This document shows positions 1-9,008 of a stretch of DNA of 64,000 bases, piece by piece (the first letter of the stretch is position 1; every line of letters starts with the position of its first letter). The stretch comes from Streptomyces vinaceus (GTDB taxonomy: Bacteria > Actinomycetota > Actinomycetes > Streptomycetales > Streptomycetaceae), in the NCBI RefSeq assembly GCF_008704935.1, contig NZ_CP023692.1:1736001-1800000 (forward strand), read 5' to 3'. The notes below the pieces were generated by a model that had not been told where the DNA came from, searched no databases, and saw only the letters and a list, made by a program, of their open reading frames with translations. A program made the translations under genes and the position numbers.

Positions 1-2
1 TC

Positions 3-818
3 GACGATACGAACGGCCAGGTCTACGTACTGCAGACCGTCGAGGGCGGTATCCGGCTCGACGGCGAGGAGGATCCGCTCGACTCGGGCGAGCGGAAGAC
101 TTCCGGCGATATGTGCCTGACCCGGCTGAGCAGTTCGGGGAAAACGCTCGGGCATATGTATCTGCGCGGCTTCGGCCACGGAATTTCCTGCGGTGTCGAG
201 CCGACGGGCCAGCGCACGTACATTTGGGTCGAGGGCCGCGCCGACGCCGAGAGCGGCTACGGCCGCACCGTGGTCCGGGTGCCGTTCAAGGACGGCTCGG
301 TCCTCGACAGTGCGGACGAGTCCGTCCGCCATTTCGACCCGGTCCCCGGATCCACCGACGTCTGCCCCGCGCTCGACCTGCCCGGCGGGCGGGTGCTGGT
401 GAGCCACGAGGAGGACGGCGTGCACCGGTTCTCGGTGTACGGGACGGCGGATTTCCTGGCCGGACGCTTCGACGCCGCACAGGTCCTCAAGGCCGGGGTG
501 CAGGTCAAGCAGGAGGAGTGGTTCCAGGGCTGCGCGCTGTACGGGGACCACGTCTACGTGCTGACCGGCGGCCCGTACACCGGTAAGAACGGGGACAATC
601 CGCGGAAGTCCGGCGGAAATACCTATGTCTCCGCAATTGACGTACGCACGGGGAAGGCGCAGGGGCGCCATCACGTGACCGTGGCCCCGGATCTGGTGTA
701 CAGGGAGCCCGAGGGAATCGCGATCTCCATGGCGGGCGGACGGCCGGCATTGTGCATCGGCTTTTCCGTGAAGACCCAGGACCGGCGCGAGCTGGCGTTG
801 TATCGCTTCACGGCCTGA
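3..818 (+). CDS. Beta-propeller protein of the 'teichoic acid biosynthesis protein C' type, 5' truncated by the window
   Basis: The reading frame is open from the first bases of the window, so the N-terminus (in relatives, a secretion signal and first propeller blades) lies outside. The visible 271 residues have propeller-like features: GHMYLRGFGHG, a GVEPTG..TYIWVE blade and a C-terminal YREPEGIAI motif. I recall this pattern from Streptomyces proteins annotated as teichoic acid biosynthesis protein C, whose biochemical role is not established. The next gene downstream is a teichoic acid polymerase homologue, which fits a wall-polymer context. No catalytic motif is visible. The family assignment comes from remembered sequence resemblance; function is inferred only from neighbours. 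Confidence 0.65.
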   Translation, partial: DDTNGQVYVLQTVEGGIRLDGEEDPLDSGERKTSGDMCLTRLSSSGKTLGHMYLRGFGHGISCGVEPTGQRTYIWVEGRADAESGYGRTVVRVPFKDGSVLDSADESVRHFDPVPGSTDVCPALDLPGGRVLVSHEEDGVHRFSVYGTADFLAGRFDAAQVLKAGVQVKQEEWFQGCALYGDHVYVLTGGPYTGKNGDNPRKSGGNTYVSAIDVRTGKAQGRHHVTVAPDLVYREPEGIAISMAGGRPALCIGFSVKTQDRRELALYRFTA

Positions 819-870
819 CGGCATTGGCCCTTGGTTAACCCTGCGTCCTTCGGCCGTCAATGTTGCTGCT

Positions 871-876
871 TATACT
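871..876 (+). promoter_or_regulatory. Candidate -10 element of the wall-polymer operon
   Basis: TATACT lies 51 nt upstream of the polymerase start, a good -10 hexamer in otherwise GC-rich DNA. No convincing -35 is seen at 16-18 nt upstream, so this may be an extended or activated promoter. Confidence 0.4.
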
Positions 877-927
877 ACTGCGACACTTCACAGAATCCTT
901 ATACCTCCATGGGGGAGGAACCGCACG

Positions 928-2922
928 ATGGGCTCCAAGCGGCTGCGCGCCGTGCTCGGCGTACTGATCACCTCTGGGCTCATCCTCAGCTTCGTCGGGA
1001 TGCTCGTCGCCGTCGCCTTCGTCTCCCTCCCCCTCTTCGCCGGCTGCGCGGCGCTCAGCTACGCCGCCGACCTGATGCTCCACACCACCGAGTCGCCGAC
1101 GCTGGAGAAGCTCCGCGACTCGCGCTTCGGCCTGACCATGCGCTTCCTCATCCGGCAGTTCCTGCTGCTGGGGCTGTGCGGGGCCATCTCCGACATCGAG
1201 TCGTTCGTGGCGCAGATGACCACCATCGGCCTGCTCCTCCTGTTCATCCTGCAGCTCGCGTACGGCGCGCTCCTCAAGCACGTCCGCAAGATGCGCAACG
1301 AACTGCCGTTCACCACGCGCGGGCTGGACCTGGAGGCGCTCGGCATCCGCCGCATGCCGCACCCGTTCCTGATGAACAAGCACGTCCGCAAGACGCTGCA
1401 CCTGGACATCCCGCTGGTGGCCGGGGCGCTGGCCACCATCGCGACGGACGACTGGCGCTTCGTCACGTACGGCATGATCACCACCGTCTTCCTGGCCTAC
1501 TTCTCGCTGCTGGTGCTGGTGCCCGACGCGCGCAACGCGCTCAAGCTGCCCACCACCGACGAGGCCATCGAGGAGCTCAACCACCAGCTGGCCCAATATC
1601 GACCCCAGGTCGCGCTCTACTTCACCTTCGCGGCGGTCTCCAAGGACTTCATGTACCAGGTGAACATGTGGCTGGAGTCGCTGGAGGCACTGGAACTGCG
1701 GCCCATCATCGTGCTGCGCGAGCGGGCCACCCTGCGCTACCTGGACGCGACCTCGGTCCCCGTCATCTGCATCCCGAAAGCGGACAATCTCGCCCGTATC
1801 GAGATGAACGAACTGCGGGTCGCCCTCTACCCCGGCAACGCGGGCAAGAACGTCCACATGCTCCAGCGCGCCGAGGTCAAGCACGTCTTCATCGGCCACG
1901 GCGACAGCGACAAGCTCGCGAGCAGCAACCGGGTCAGCAAGGTCTTCGACGAGATCTGGGTGGCCGGCCGGGCCGGCCGCGACCGCTACGAGCGCATCAA
2001 GCACGCCGTCTCGCACCACCAGATCGTCGAGGTCGGCCGCCCCCAGCTGATGCCCCTGCACCGCTGGACCGGCAAGGTCGCCGCTCCCGTCCCCACCGTC
2101 ATCTACGCCCCCACCTGGGAGGGCTGGACCGACGACGCCTGCTACACCTCGGTCATCCCGGCCGGCGAGAAGCTGATCAAGGCGCTGCTCGACTACGAGC
2201 GCGACATCCGCATCATCTACAAGCCGCACCCGCTGACCGGCTCGCGCTCCGCAGAGGCCGCCGCCGCCCACCGCCGCGTCATCGCCCTCCTCGAAGAGGA
2301 CAACGCACGGCGCTTCGGCCGCAACCTCACCGACTCCAAGGCCGCCGCCAAGAAGCTCGCCCGGATCGACCAGCGCATCGCCGACCTCTCCGAGCGCGGC
2401 GTCCGCTCCAAGTACCCGGACCTCACCGAGGAGGAGCGGACCGCACGCATCCGGCGCAGCCGCAACCAGGCCGGCGCCCTGTACTGGAACGCCGTCCCCG
2501 ACGCCGCGCACCACGTGGTGACCGAGCGGATCCCCGCCCTGTACGACTGCTTCAACCAGTCCGACCTCCTCATCGGCGACATGTCCAGCGTCGTCTCCGA
2601 CTTCGTCGCGACCCTGAAGCCGTACGCCATCTTCAACCTCGACGGGCTGCCCGACGAGCAGTTCCGCAACGAGCAGCGGACGGCCTACGCCTCCTACCTG
2701 CTCGACGGCGACTGCAACGGTCTGGCCGAGGCCATCGAGGCGACGCTGAACCCGCGCGAGGACGTCATGGCGCCCTACCGCGAGCAGCTGAAGGAATACC
2801 TGCTGGGCGAGGAGTACCCGCCCTCGATCGTCCGCTTCAACGCGGCCGCCAACAACCTCTACCGGCGGGGGCTGCGCGACTTCCCCATCGAATACCCGGA
2901 TCAGGTCCCCTACCCCGTGTAG
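928..2922 (+). CDS. CDP-glycerol/CDP-ribitol glycerophosphotransferase-family wall teichoic acid polymerase (TagF/TarL-like)
   Basis: 664 residues. About 200 N-terminal residues hold four or five hydrophobic segments; the rest is a cytoplasmic Glyphos_transf domain. Family marks are visible: HVFIGHGDSDK, DEIWVAGRAGRDRY, VIYAPTWEGW, IIYKPHP and the C-terminal LIGDMSSVVSDF. The GHGDSD and KPHP histidines match the catalytic histidines of TagF-type enzymes. The start is ATG with GGAGGAA nine nt upstream. It should transfer polyol-phosphate units from a CDP-polyol to a growing chain at the inner membrane face. The next gene is predicted to make CDP-ribitol, so ribitol phosphate is the likelier substrate, but sequence alone cannot separate glycerol from ribitol use. 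N-terminal membrane helices are unlike soluble firmicute TagF and suit a membrane-anchored actinobacterial version. Confidence 0.85.
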   Translation: MGSKRLRAVLGVLITSGLILSFVGMLVAVAFVSLPLFAGCAALSYAADLMLHTTESPTLEKLRDSRFGLTMRFLIRQFLLLGLCGAISDIESFVAQMTTIGLLLLFILQLAYGALLKHVRKMRNELPFTTRGLDLEALGIRRMPHPFLMNKHVRKTLHLDIPLVAGALATIATDDWRFVTYGMITTVFLAYFSLLVLVPDARNALKLPTTDEAIEELNHQLAQYRPQVALYFTFAAVSKDFMYQVNMWLESLEALELRPIIVLRERATLRYLDATSVPVICIPKADNLARIEMNELRVALYPGNAGKNVHMLQRAEVKHVFIGHGDSDKLASSNRVSKVFDEIWVAGRAGRDRYERIKHAVSHHQIVEVGRPQLMPLHRWTGKVAAPVPTVIYAPTWEGWTDDACYTSVIPAGEKLIKALLDYERDIRIIYKPHPLTGSRSAEAAAAHRRVIALLEEDNARRFGRNLTDSKAAAKKLARIDQRIADLSERGVRSKYPDLTEEERTARIRRSRNQAGALYWNAVPDAAHHVVTERIPALYDCFNQSDLLIGDMSSVVSDFVATLKPYAIFNLDGLPDEQFRNEQRTAYASYLLDGDCNGLAEAIEATLNPREDVMAPYREQLKEYLLGEEYPPSIVRFNAAANNLYRRGLRDFPIEYPDQVPYPV

Positions 2923-3018
2923 CCGGGCCCCTCCCGGGCATCCGAGTCGCACCGCCCGTCCACCCACCGCCACCCCGCACCACCGCCGTGCCGCGCCCTC
3001 ACTCAGGAAGAAGGAGCC

Positions 3019-4551
3019 TTGTCCTCCAGACCTGTCCCCCACCGCACCGTCGCCGTCGTCCTCGCGGGTGGCACCGGCCAGCGCATCGGACTTGAAATAC
3101 CGAAGCAGCTGCTCAAGATCGCCGGAAAGCCGATCCTGGAGCACACGCTCCACGTCTTCGAGAACGCGCCGGACATCGACGAGGTGATCCTCCTCATGAC
3201 GCCCGCGTACGTGGAGGACGCCCGCCGCATCGTCGAGCGGGCCAAGCTGGGCAAGGTCACCCAGGTCCTCGCGGGCGGCTCGACCCGCAGCGAGACCACC
3301 CGGATCGCCATCGACGCCGCGGCCGCCGGCCTCGGCGAGGGCGAGGACTGCAACCTCCTGTTCCACGACGCGGTCCGCCCGCTGCTCTCGCAGCGCGTGG
3401 TGCGCGAATGCGTCGAGTCCCTGGAGCGCTACCAGGCCGTCGACGTGGCCATCCCGTCCTCCGACACCGTCATCGTGACCCGTACCCACGGCAACGACGG
3501 CGAGTTCATCACCGAGGTCCCCGACCGCTCCCGGCTGCGCCGCGGCCAGACCCCGCAGGGCTTCCACCTCTCCACGATCCGCGCCGCGTACGAGCGGGCG
3601 GCCGCGGACCCCTTCTTCCAGGCCACCGACGACTGCTCCGTCGTCGTCAAGTACCTGCCGCACGTCCCGGTCCACATCGTCACCGGCGACGACTACAACA
3701 TGAAGGTCACCCAGCCCGTCGACGTGTTCATCGCCGACAAGCTGTTCCAGCTCGCCTCCCACGCCGCGCCCGCCCAGGCCGGCGAGGCCGCCTACCGCGA
3801 GCAGCTGGCCGGCAAGACGATGGTGGTCTTCGGCGGCTCGTACGGCATCGGCGCCGACATCTCCCGCATCGCCGAGGGCTTCGGCGCCCGCGTCTTCGCG
3901 CTGGGCCGCTCCACCACCGGCACGCACGTGGAGAACCTCGACCACGTCGAGGCCGCCCTGGCGAACGCCTACGCCGAGACCGGCCGCATCGACTACGTCG
4001 TCAACACCGCGGGCGTGCTGCGCGTAGGCCGCCTCGACGAGACCGACAACGAGACGATCCGCGAGGCGCTCGACGTCAACTACCTCGCCCCGGTCAACAT
4101 CGCCCGGACCTCGTACAAGTACCTCAGCGAGACCCAGGGCCAGCTGCTGCTCTTCACCTCCAGCAGCTACACCCGCGGCCGCGCCGAGTACAGCCTGTAC
4201 TCCTCCACCAAGGCCGCCATGGTCAACCTGACCCAGGCGCTGGCCGACGAGTGGGCCGAGGACGGCATCCGCGTCAACTGCGTGAACCCGGAGCGCACGG
4301 CCACCCCGATGCGCACCAGGGCCTTCGGCCAGGAGCCCTCGGCCTCGCTGCTCACGTCCGAGTCGGTCGCCCTGACCTCCCTGGACGTCCTGGTCTCCGA
4401 GATGACCGGCCACGTCATCGACGTACGCAAGCAGGACCCGACCGCGACGCCGGCGCAGGCGGCAGTGGAGTCCGTACCGCAGCAGCGCTCCGGTTTCGAG
4501 GCGGCGCTGGCGTCCGTACTGGCGCAGGCCACGGAGGACCGGGAGGTCTAG
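3019..4551 (+). CDS. Bifunctional D-ribitol-5-phosphate cytidylyltransferase / ribulose-5-phosphate reductase (Bcs1/Acs1-like)
   Basis: 510 residues with two domains. Residues 1 to about 240 are an IspD/TarI-type cytidylyltransferase (LAGGTGQR at 15-22, KQLLKIAGKP, FHDAVRPL, RGQTPQGF). Residues 265-510 are a short-chain dehydrogenase with Rossmann GGSYGIG near 272, NTAG, and a YSSTK active site (Tyr about 394, Lys about 398). This order matches Haemophilus Bcs1/Acs1, which reduces ribulose 5-phosphate and activates it to CDP-ribitol. An IspD role is less likely because isoprenoid cytidylyltransferase has no SDR partner. The start is TTG with AGGAAG at 8 nt; the first residues run straight into the nucleotide-binding loop. 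It sits between the polymerase and the SGNH hydrolase gene in one transcription unit and should supply the polymerase's substrate. Confidence 0.85.
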   Translation: MSSRPVPHRTVAVVLAGGTGQRIGLEIPKQLLKIAGKPILEHTLHVFENAPDIDEVILLMTPAYVEDARRIVERAKLGKVTQVLAGGSTRSETTRIAIDAAAAGLGEGEDCNLLFHDAVRPLLSQRVVRECVESLERYQAVDVAIPSSDTVIVTRTHGNDGEFITEVPDRSRLRRGQTPQGFHLSTIRAAYERAAADPFFQATDDCSVVVKYLPHVPVHIVTGDDYNMKVTQPVDVFIADKLFQLASHAAPAQAGEAAYREQLAGKTMVVFGGSYGIGADISRIAEGFGARVFALGRSTTGTHVENLDHVEAALANAYAETGRIDYVVNTAGVLRVGRLDETDNETIREALDVNYLAPVNIARTSYKYLSETQGQLLLFTSSSYTRGRAEYSLYSSTKAAMVNLTQALADEWAEDGIRVNCVNPERTATPMRTRAFGQEPSASLLTSESVALTSLDVLVSEMTGHVIDVRKQDPTATPAQAAVESVPQQRSGFEAALASVLAQATEDREV

Positions 4552-4553
4552 GC

Positions 4554-5345
4554 GTGACGAACAGGATCTTCGTCGCCGGCGACTCGGCGGCGGTCACCCG
4601 ACCCCAGGGCCAGCTGCCGATGGCGGGCTGGGCCCAGGCGCTCGCGCTCTTCCTCACCGACGCGGTCGAGGTGGTGGACTGTGCCCGCGCCCGCGCGAGC
4701 TCGAAGAGCTTCCGTGAGGAAGGGCGGCTCCAATGGGTCCTGGACCAGCTGGAGCCGGGTGACCACCTGCTCGTCACGTTCGGCCACGAAGACGGGAAGG
4801 CGGACCCGGGGCTTCACACCGAGCCGTTCTCCACCTATCAGGAGCACATGGCCGCGTACGTGCACGGTGCACGAGAGCGGCAGGCCCATCCCGTGATCGT
4901 GCTGCCGTACGAGCGGCGCCGCATGGACGTGCACGGCAATGCGGCCCGGACACTGGGCGACTACCCGGTCGCTGCACGGCAATTGGCCGACGACGAGCAC
5001 GTGCCCGTCGTCGACCTGTACGGCCAGAGCGTGCAGTGGTGGGGAGAGCTCGGACCGGAGGCGTCCAAGGGCGCCTTCGCCCACCGGCGTCAGGGTGAGC
5101 CACTGCTGGAGAAGGTCCAGGACGGGGACAATGTGCACCTGCGCGCGGAAGGCGCGATCGAGTGCGCCCGGTTCGTCGCCCGCAGCCTGGCCGAGCAGGG
5201 CGTCATCCCCTTCCCGTGGGTCCGCGATCTCGACCGCCGCCGGTTCTCGTACGAGGAGATGGGCTGGCCGGACGAGGAGACGTTCTCGCACCGTACGCAT
5301 TCCCGGGTGTCCGAGCCCGCGCCACGCAAGGAGTCCAGCGCGTGA
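4554..5345 (+). CDS. SGNH/GDSL-family hydrolase, rhamnogalacturonan-acetylesterase-like
   Basis: 263 residues, GTG start 2 nt after the previous stop, so translational coupling is likely. Block I is VAGDS (nucleophile Ser11) and the last block is DNVH (Asp192, His195) in a D-x-x-H arrangement. Block III is GHED at 77-80, where the related esterases have GHND or GxND; the oxyanion-hole Asn is therefore Glu here. No signal peptide or membrane segment is seen, so it would act in the cytoplasm or on membrane-associated precursors. Given neighbours it may add or remove acyl groups on a teichoic acid precursor; this is inference. The stop overlaps the next gene's GTG by three bases. Confidence 0.75.
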   Translation: MTNRIFVAGDSAAVTRPQGQLPMAGWAQALALFLTDAVEVVDCARARASSKSFREEGRLQWVLDQLEPGDHLLVTFGHEDGKADPGLHTEPFSTYQEHMAAYVHGARERQAHPVIVLPYERRRMDVHGNAARTLGDYPVAARQLADDEHVPVVDLYGQSVQWWGELGPEASKGAFAHRRQGEPLLEKVQDGDNVHLRAEGAIECARFVARSLAEQGVIPFPWVRDLDRRRFSYEEMGWPDEETFSHRTHSRVSEPAPRKESSA

Positions 5346-6142
5346 ACCTCCTCCTTCGCGCACAGGCCGTCGGCGACGCCCCGTCGCTGGGCACCGTGTA
5401 CGCGGCCTTGTACACGTCGGCCGACCCGCGGCGGGGCGCGGTCCCGGGTGAGACCGTCCAGTTCGGCCTGTCCGTGGCACCCGACGGCGGGGCTTCGCGC
5501 GGCTGCGCGTACCTGCCGGAGGAACCGCTGGCCGCCGTCGGCGAGATCGTCGGCGTACAGGGGCTGGAGTACTTCCCCCGCCAGCGCTGGTTCCGGGCCC
5601 GCGCGGACGCCGCGGAGCAGACGACGGGGGTGCTGCACCTGCGCGTCGCCGAGTCGGCCACGGCACGCAGCATCCGGGCCCGGCTGATCGTGGGCATCCC
5701 GGACGCCTCGGGCCGCAAGCTCGTCCGTACGGGAAAACTCGCCGCCGAGCCCCTGCCGCTGCGCCCGGCCACCCCTCGTGGCCTGCGGCTCGTGACCGAA
5801 CCGGGCCGGCCGGGCACGGTCAACGTGCTCTCCGCGGCCGCGGCCGCCAGCACGGGCGTCTCCGTGACGCAGCCGCGGGGAGGCAGGGCGGAGCTGTCAC
5901 CGGACGGCTGGGTCACCTACACGCCCTCCCCCGGTTTCACGGGCTACGACCGGTTCGACTACACGGTCGCCTCCGCCGCGGCCGGGCAGATGACCTCGCA
6001 CGTGAACGTGTTCGTGGGCTCCCTGGAGCACGTTCCGGGTGCTTTCCCGCAGCATCCGGCGGACAGTGCCCCACGGGCTTGGCAATGGCCCGAACTCACC
6101 GGGGAGATGCCGTGGCCCCGTCCCTTCGCTCCGCAGAACTGA
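5342..6142 (+). CDS. Uncharacterised protein with a C-terminal Ig/cadherin-like domain
   Basis: 266 residues, GTG start inside the previous stop (GTGA overlap). The N-terminal 140 residues match no family I know. Residues from about 145 have a bacterial Ig/cadherin-like pattern: PGTVNVLS, GVSVTQP..GRAELSPDGWVTYTPSPGFTGYDRFDYTV and a closing NVFVG strand. Such domains are usually extracellular, yet there is no N-terminal signal sequence and no transmembrane helix. The tight coupling to the SGNH hydrolase and the glycosyltransferase suggests a partner or scaffold in polymer assembly. No enzymatic motif is visible. Confidence 0.6.
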   Translation: MNLLLRAQAVGDAPSLGTVYAALYTSADPRRGAVPGETVQFGLSVAPDGGASRGCAYLPEEPLAAVGEIVGVQGLEYFPRQRWFRARADAAEQTTGVLHLRVAESATARSIRARLIVGIPDASGRKLVRTGKLAAEPLPLRPATPRGLRLVTEPGRPGTVNVLSAAAAASTGVSVTQPRGGRAELSPDGWVTYTPSPGFTGYDRFDYTVASAAAGQMTSHVNVFVGSLEHVPGAFPQHPADSAPRAWQWPELTGEMPWPRPFAPQN

Positions 6143-6158
6143 CGAGGATCCTCCCATC

Positions 6159-7742
6159 ATGTACACCGACGTCAAGGACGTGACGGTCGCCGTCCGGGTC
6201 TCCAACCAGGCCTCCGCCCTCGACGCCTGCCTGGCCTCCGTCGTCGTCCAGTCCATCGGCACGGACCGGCTGGAGGTCATCGGGGTCGACGACGGGTCGA
6301 CCGACGAGAGCGGGTCCGTCCTGGCCCGTGCGGCCCACCAGTACTCCGCGTTCATGCGCGCGGGGCAGGTCTCGCCGGGTCTGAGCCCGGCCGGGGCCCG
6401 CAACTGGTCGCTGAGCCAGGTGCGCGGACGGTACGTCATCTTCCTGGAGGCCACCGACCGGCTGGCGCCCGACGCGCTGGAGCGGATGGTCGCGGCGGCC
6501 GACGCGTACGAGGCCGATGTCGTCCTGGGCAAGCTGGAGAGCTCGGGCCGCCACGCGGTCGAGACCGCGATGTTCCGCAAGAACCAGGCCTACACCGACC
6601 TGTACGCCTCGCGCGTGTACTGGTCGCTGACCCCGGACAAGCTCTTCCGCACCAGCCTGCTGCAGCGCCGTGGTCTGGCCTTCCCCACCGACATGCCGAT
6701 CGGCGACGACCAGGCGTTCACGGCCGGCGCGTTCATCGGGGCGGACAACGTCGCGGTGGTCGGGGACGCGACCTGTGTGGTCAAGGGCCCCCCGGTGGCC
6801 CCGCGGGTGACGCTGTCGGACCGGGTCGCCCTGGCTTCGCGGATGCTGGCGCTGGTCGCCGCGCAGCTGCCCGAGGGGCCCCGCCGGGACAAGCTCCAGT
6901 CGCGCCACCTGGAGGTGGAGCTCGGCAGGGCGACCGCGGCCGCGCTGCTCTCCGCCACCGACGCGGCGGAGCGGGACCAGGCCCTGTGGGCGTCGGCCGA
7001 GGTGCTGCGCGCCCAGGCCTCCCCGGGCGCGCTGGCGCTGCTGCCGCGCATGGTCGCCGTACGGTTCGCCCTGCTGGCGCAGGGCCGCTTCGCCGAGGCG
7101 CAGCGGATGGCCGCCTTCGAGGCGGACAAGGACCGGCCGGTGGTGCGCAAGACGGTGGAGAACGGGCGGGTGTTCACGACGCTGCCGTTCTTCCGCGACC
7201 CCCAGGTCCCCCTGCCGGACGAACTGTTCGACATCACGGACGACATGACGGTCAGCCACCAGCTGCAGAAGGCCCGCTGGGAGGGGCCGATGCTGACGCT
7301 GGACGGCTTCGCGTTCTACGAGCAGCTGTCGACGAAGGACCGCACCACCCGGGTCGTCCTGCGGGAGCGGACGAGCGGAGCGCAGGAGAGCTACGCGGTG
7401 ACGGCCCGCCGGGACGACACGCTGACCAACGCCAAGGGCAAGCCCCGGGCCATGGGCCGGTTCTCGGCCCGGGTCAACCTGGCGCAGACCTCCAGCGGCT
7501 GGCCGCTGGAGCCCGGCACCTGGGACCTGTACCTCGCGGTCGGGTTCGAGGGGGTGACCCAGGAGGTGCGGCTGGGGCCGAAGCGTGCCGCCGACCTGGA
7601 CACCACCGCCCGGATGCCGGTGCCGATCGGGGCGGCGCCCGATGCCCGGGGCATGGAGCTGGCGGCCACCCCGTACTACACGGAGTCCGGCGGTCTCAGC
7701 ATCGAGGTGTCCCGGCGGACGCCGCTGCCCCGGCGGGCCTGA
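6159..7742 (+). CDS. GT-A fold family 2 glycosyltransferase, TarS/TarP-like
   Basis: 527 residues. The N-terminal 220 residues are a GT2 domain (VAVRVSNQASALDACLASV, VDDGSTDES near 43, LSPAGARNWSL, FLEATD at 95-100, PIGDDQAF). The remaining 300 residues look like the linker plus C-terminal modules seen in wall teichoic acid glycosyltransferases. The usual DxD is written E-A-T-D here, so metal binding may differ. ATG at 6159 has GAGGA ten nt upstream. Context supports glycosylation of poly(ribitol phosphate) on the cytoplasmic side, but donor and linkage cannot be read from the sequence. It is the last gene of the co-directional wall-polymer set. Confidence 0.75.
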   Translation: MYTDVKDVTVAVRVSNQASALDACLASVVVQSIGTDRLEVIGVDDGSTDESGSVLARAAHQYSAFMRAGQVSPGLSPAGARNWSLSQVRGRYVIFLEATDRLAPDALERMVAAADAYEADVVLGKLESSGRHAVETAMFRKNQAYTDLYASRVYWSLTPDKLFRTSLLQRRGLAFPTDMPIGDDQAFTAGAFIGADNVAVVGDATCVVKGPPVAPRVTLSDRVALASRMLALVAAQLPEGPRRDKLQSRHLEVELGRATAAALLSATDAAERDQALWASAEVLRAQASPGALALLPRMVAVRFALLAQGRFAEAQRMAAFEADKDRPVVRKTVENGRVFTTLPFFRDPQVPLPDELFDITDDMTVSHQLQKARWEGPMLTLDGFAFYEQLSTKDRTTRVVLRERTSGAQESYAVTARRDDTLTNAKGKPRAMGRFSARVNLAQTSSGWPLEPGTWDLYLAVGFEGVTQEVRLGPKRAADLDTTARMPVPIGAAPDARGMELAATPYYTESGGLSIEVSRRTPLPRRA

Positions 7743-7802
7743 GTCCGGACCGCGGCCGGCCTGAGTCCGGGCCGCCGCGCGCCGGGCCGCCGGCCTCAGG
7801 CA

Positions 7803-8960
7803 TCAGGCGGCCTCCCAGGGGCCGAACGCGAGCCCCTGCTGCGTCATGTCCTGGCGGGTGCTGATCAGCGCGCCGTCCGCGTCGAAGGCGGCCACGACGA
7901 GGCGGCCCGCCGCGTCGAGCGCCACCTGGGGGGCCTGCGCGCCGTGACCGCCGAGGGAGGCCCACCACGTGCCGTAGCCCTCGTTCTCGGTGACGTAGGC
8001 CGTGAGTTCGACGTCGCCCTCGGCCCCGGTCTGCGCGAGCACCGTGCAGTCGTAGCCGCCGACATCGGCGCGTACGACGCCCGGGGCTCCGCGGCCGCCC
8101 GCGCCGCCGAGGCCCATCAGGCCGCCCTGGACGCCCTGCCGGGCGGCCCGCCAGGCGACGAGCGAGCCGTCGCCCGGGTAGCGCCAGAAGTACGTCACCC
8201 GGCGCGGGCCCGTCTCGCAGACGGCGGGGGTGCCGGGGACGACCGGGGTGGGGATGCGGTCCGCGAGGGCGAAGCGGCCCTGGCCGATGCCCGACCACCG
8301 GTCCGCGCCGGCCGGGCCGAGGAGGAGCATCTCCAGCTGCCCGCCCGCGGGCATCAGCGGGGTCACCCCGCTGTCGTACGGCTCCGGAGCGACCTGCTTC
8401 CAACCGCCCCACGCCCCCTCGGCGTTGCGGCTGCGGCGCAGGACGCCGCCGCGGCGCATCGAGACGAGGACGTGCGTGGAGCCGGAGCGCTGGTTCACGG
8501 CGATCCGCGGCGGGCCGGCGAGCCGGTCGTCGGCGGGGCCGCCGCGCAGCCCGGGGGCGCCGAGGCTGTGCCATTCGGTCATGGGGCGGCCCGGCTGGAA
8601 CTGGGTCGCGACGATGATTTCCGGCCGCCCGGAGCCGTCCTGGGCGGCCCGCAGGGCGACGAGGTGCACGTACCCCTCGCGGCTCTGCGCCATCGCGGCC
8701 GTACCGGCCCAGCCCTCGACCTCGAAGGCGTCCGGGCCGGTCCAGCCGGTCTGCGGCGCTGCGGCCTCGGTCCAGCGCACCAGGCCGCGCGGGGTGCAGG
8801 CGTAGGCCGTCAGGCGGCCGTCGCCTCCCTTGAACAGCCAGTTTCCGGCCGGTGGCGAGGAACGGCGGGAACCCGGTCCGCCCGGGGGTGCGTGCTGCTC
8901 CGCGCGGGCGGAACTGGCGCCCCGGATTCCGCTTTTGCCTCGGACCACGCCGCTCTTCAC
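7803..8960 (-). CDS. Predicted PLL-like beta-propeller protein of unknown function
   Basis: 385 residues. The sequence is a run of short blades with W-x-x-Y/W and R-x-E/V motifs (EWHSLGAPGLRGGP, GPPRIAVNQRSGSTHVLVSMR, GTWWASLGGHGAQAPQVALDAAGRL), as in PLL/tachylectin-type propellers. The first 40 residues are charged and Pro/Gly-rich with no signal peptide. The GTG start has only AGAAGG touching it, so the true start could be further in. It converges on the glycosyltransferase gene and is divergent from the LCP gene. A carbohydrate-binding role fits the surroundings but is inferred. Confidence 0.6.
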   Translation of the reverse strand: MKSGVVRGKSGIRGASSARAEQHAPPGGPGSRRSSPPAGNWLFKGGDGRLTAYACTPRGLVRWTEAAAPQTGWTGPDAFEVEGWAGTAAMAQSREGYVHLVALRAAQDGSGRPEIIVATQFQPGRPMTEWHSLGAPGLRGGPADDRLAGPPRIAVNQRSGSTHVLVSMRRGGVLRRSRNAEGAWGGWKQVAPEPYDSGVTPLMPAGGQLEMLLLGPAGADRWSGIGQGRFALADRIPTPVVPGTPAVCETGPRRVTYFWRYPGDGSLVAWRAARQGVQGGLMGLGGAGGRGAPGVVRADVGGYDCTVLAQTGAEGDVELTAYVTENEGYGTWWASLGGHGAQAPQVALDAAGRLVVAAFDADGALISTRQDMTQQGLAFGPWEAA

Positions 8961-9008
8961 CCTTCTGCCGAGAATGTCCTGCTCAAGCAGCCGCGTCCGT
9001 CACCGGAA

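Noticed and set aside
835..4413. Very long open frame on the minus strand opposite the teichoic acid genes
   Set aside because: It is an antisense shadow caused by GC-rich third codon positions; its translation is Val/Gly/Asp/Arg-rich with no domain, while the plus frames have clear family motifs.
3019..4551. IspD (MEP pathway cytidylyltransferase) for the N-terminal domain, linked to the nearby dxs
   Set aside because: Fusion to an SDR domain and the teichoic acid neighbours point to CDP-ribitol synthesis instead.
7743..7802. GC-rich repeats between the glycosyltransferase and propeller genes as a terminator
   Set aside because: Several partial pairings exist, but no uninterrupted stem comparable to the other terminators.
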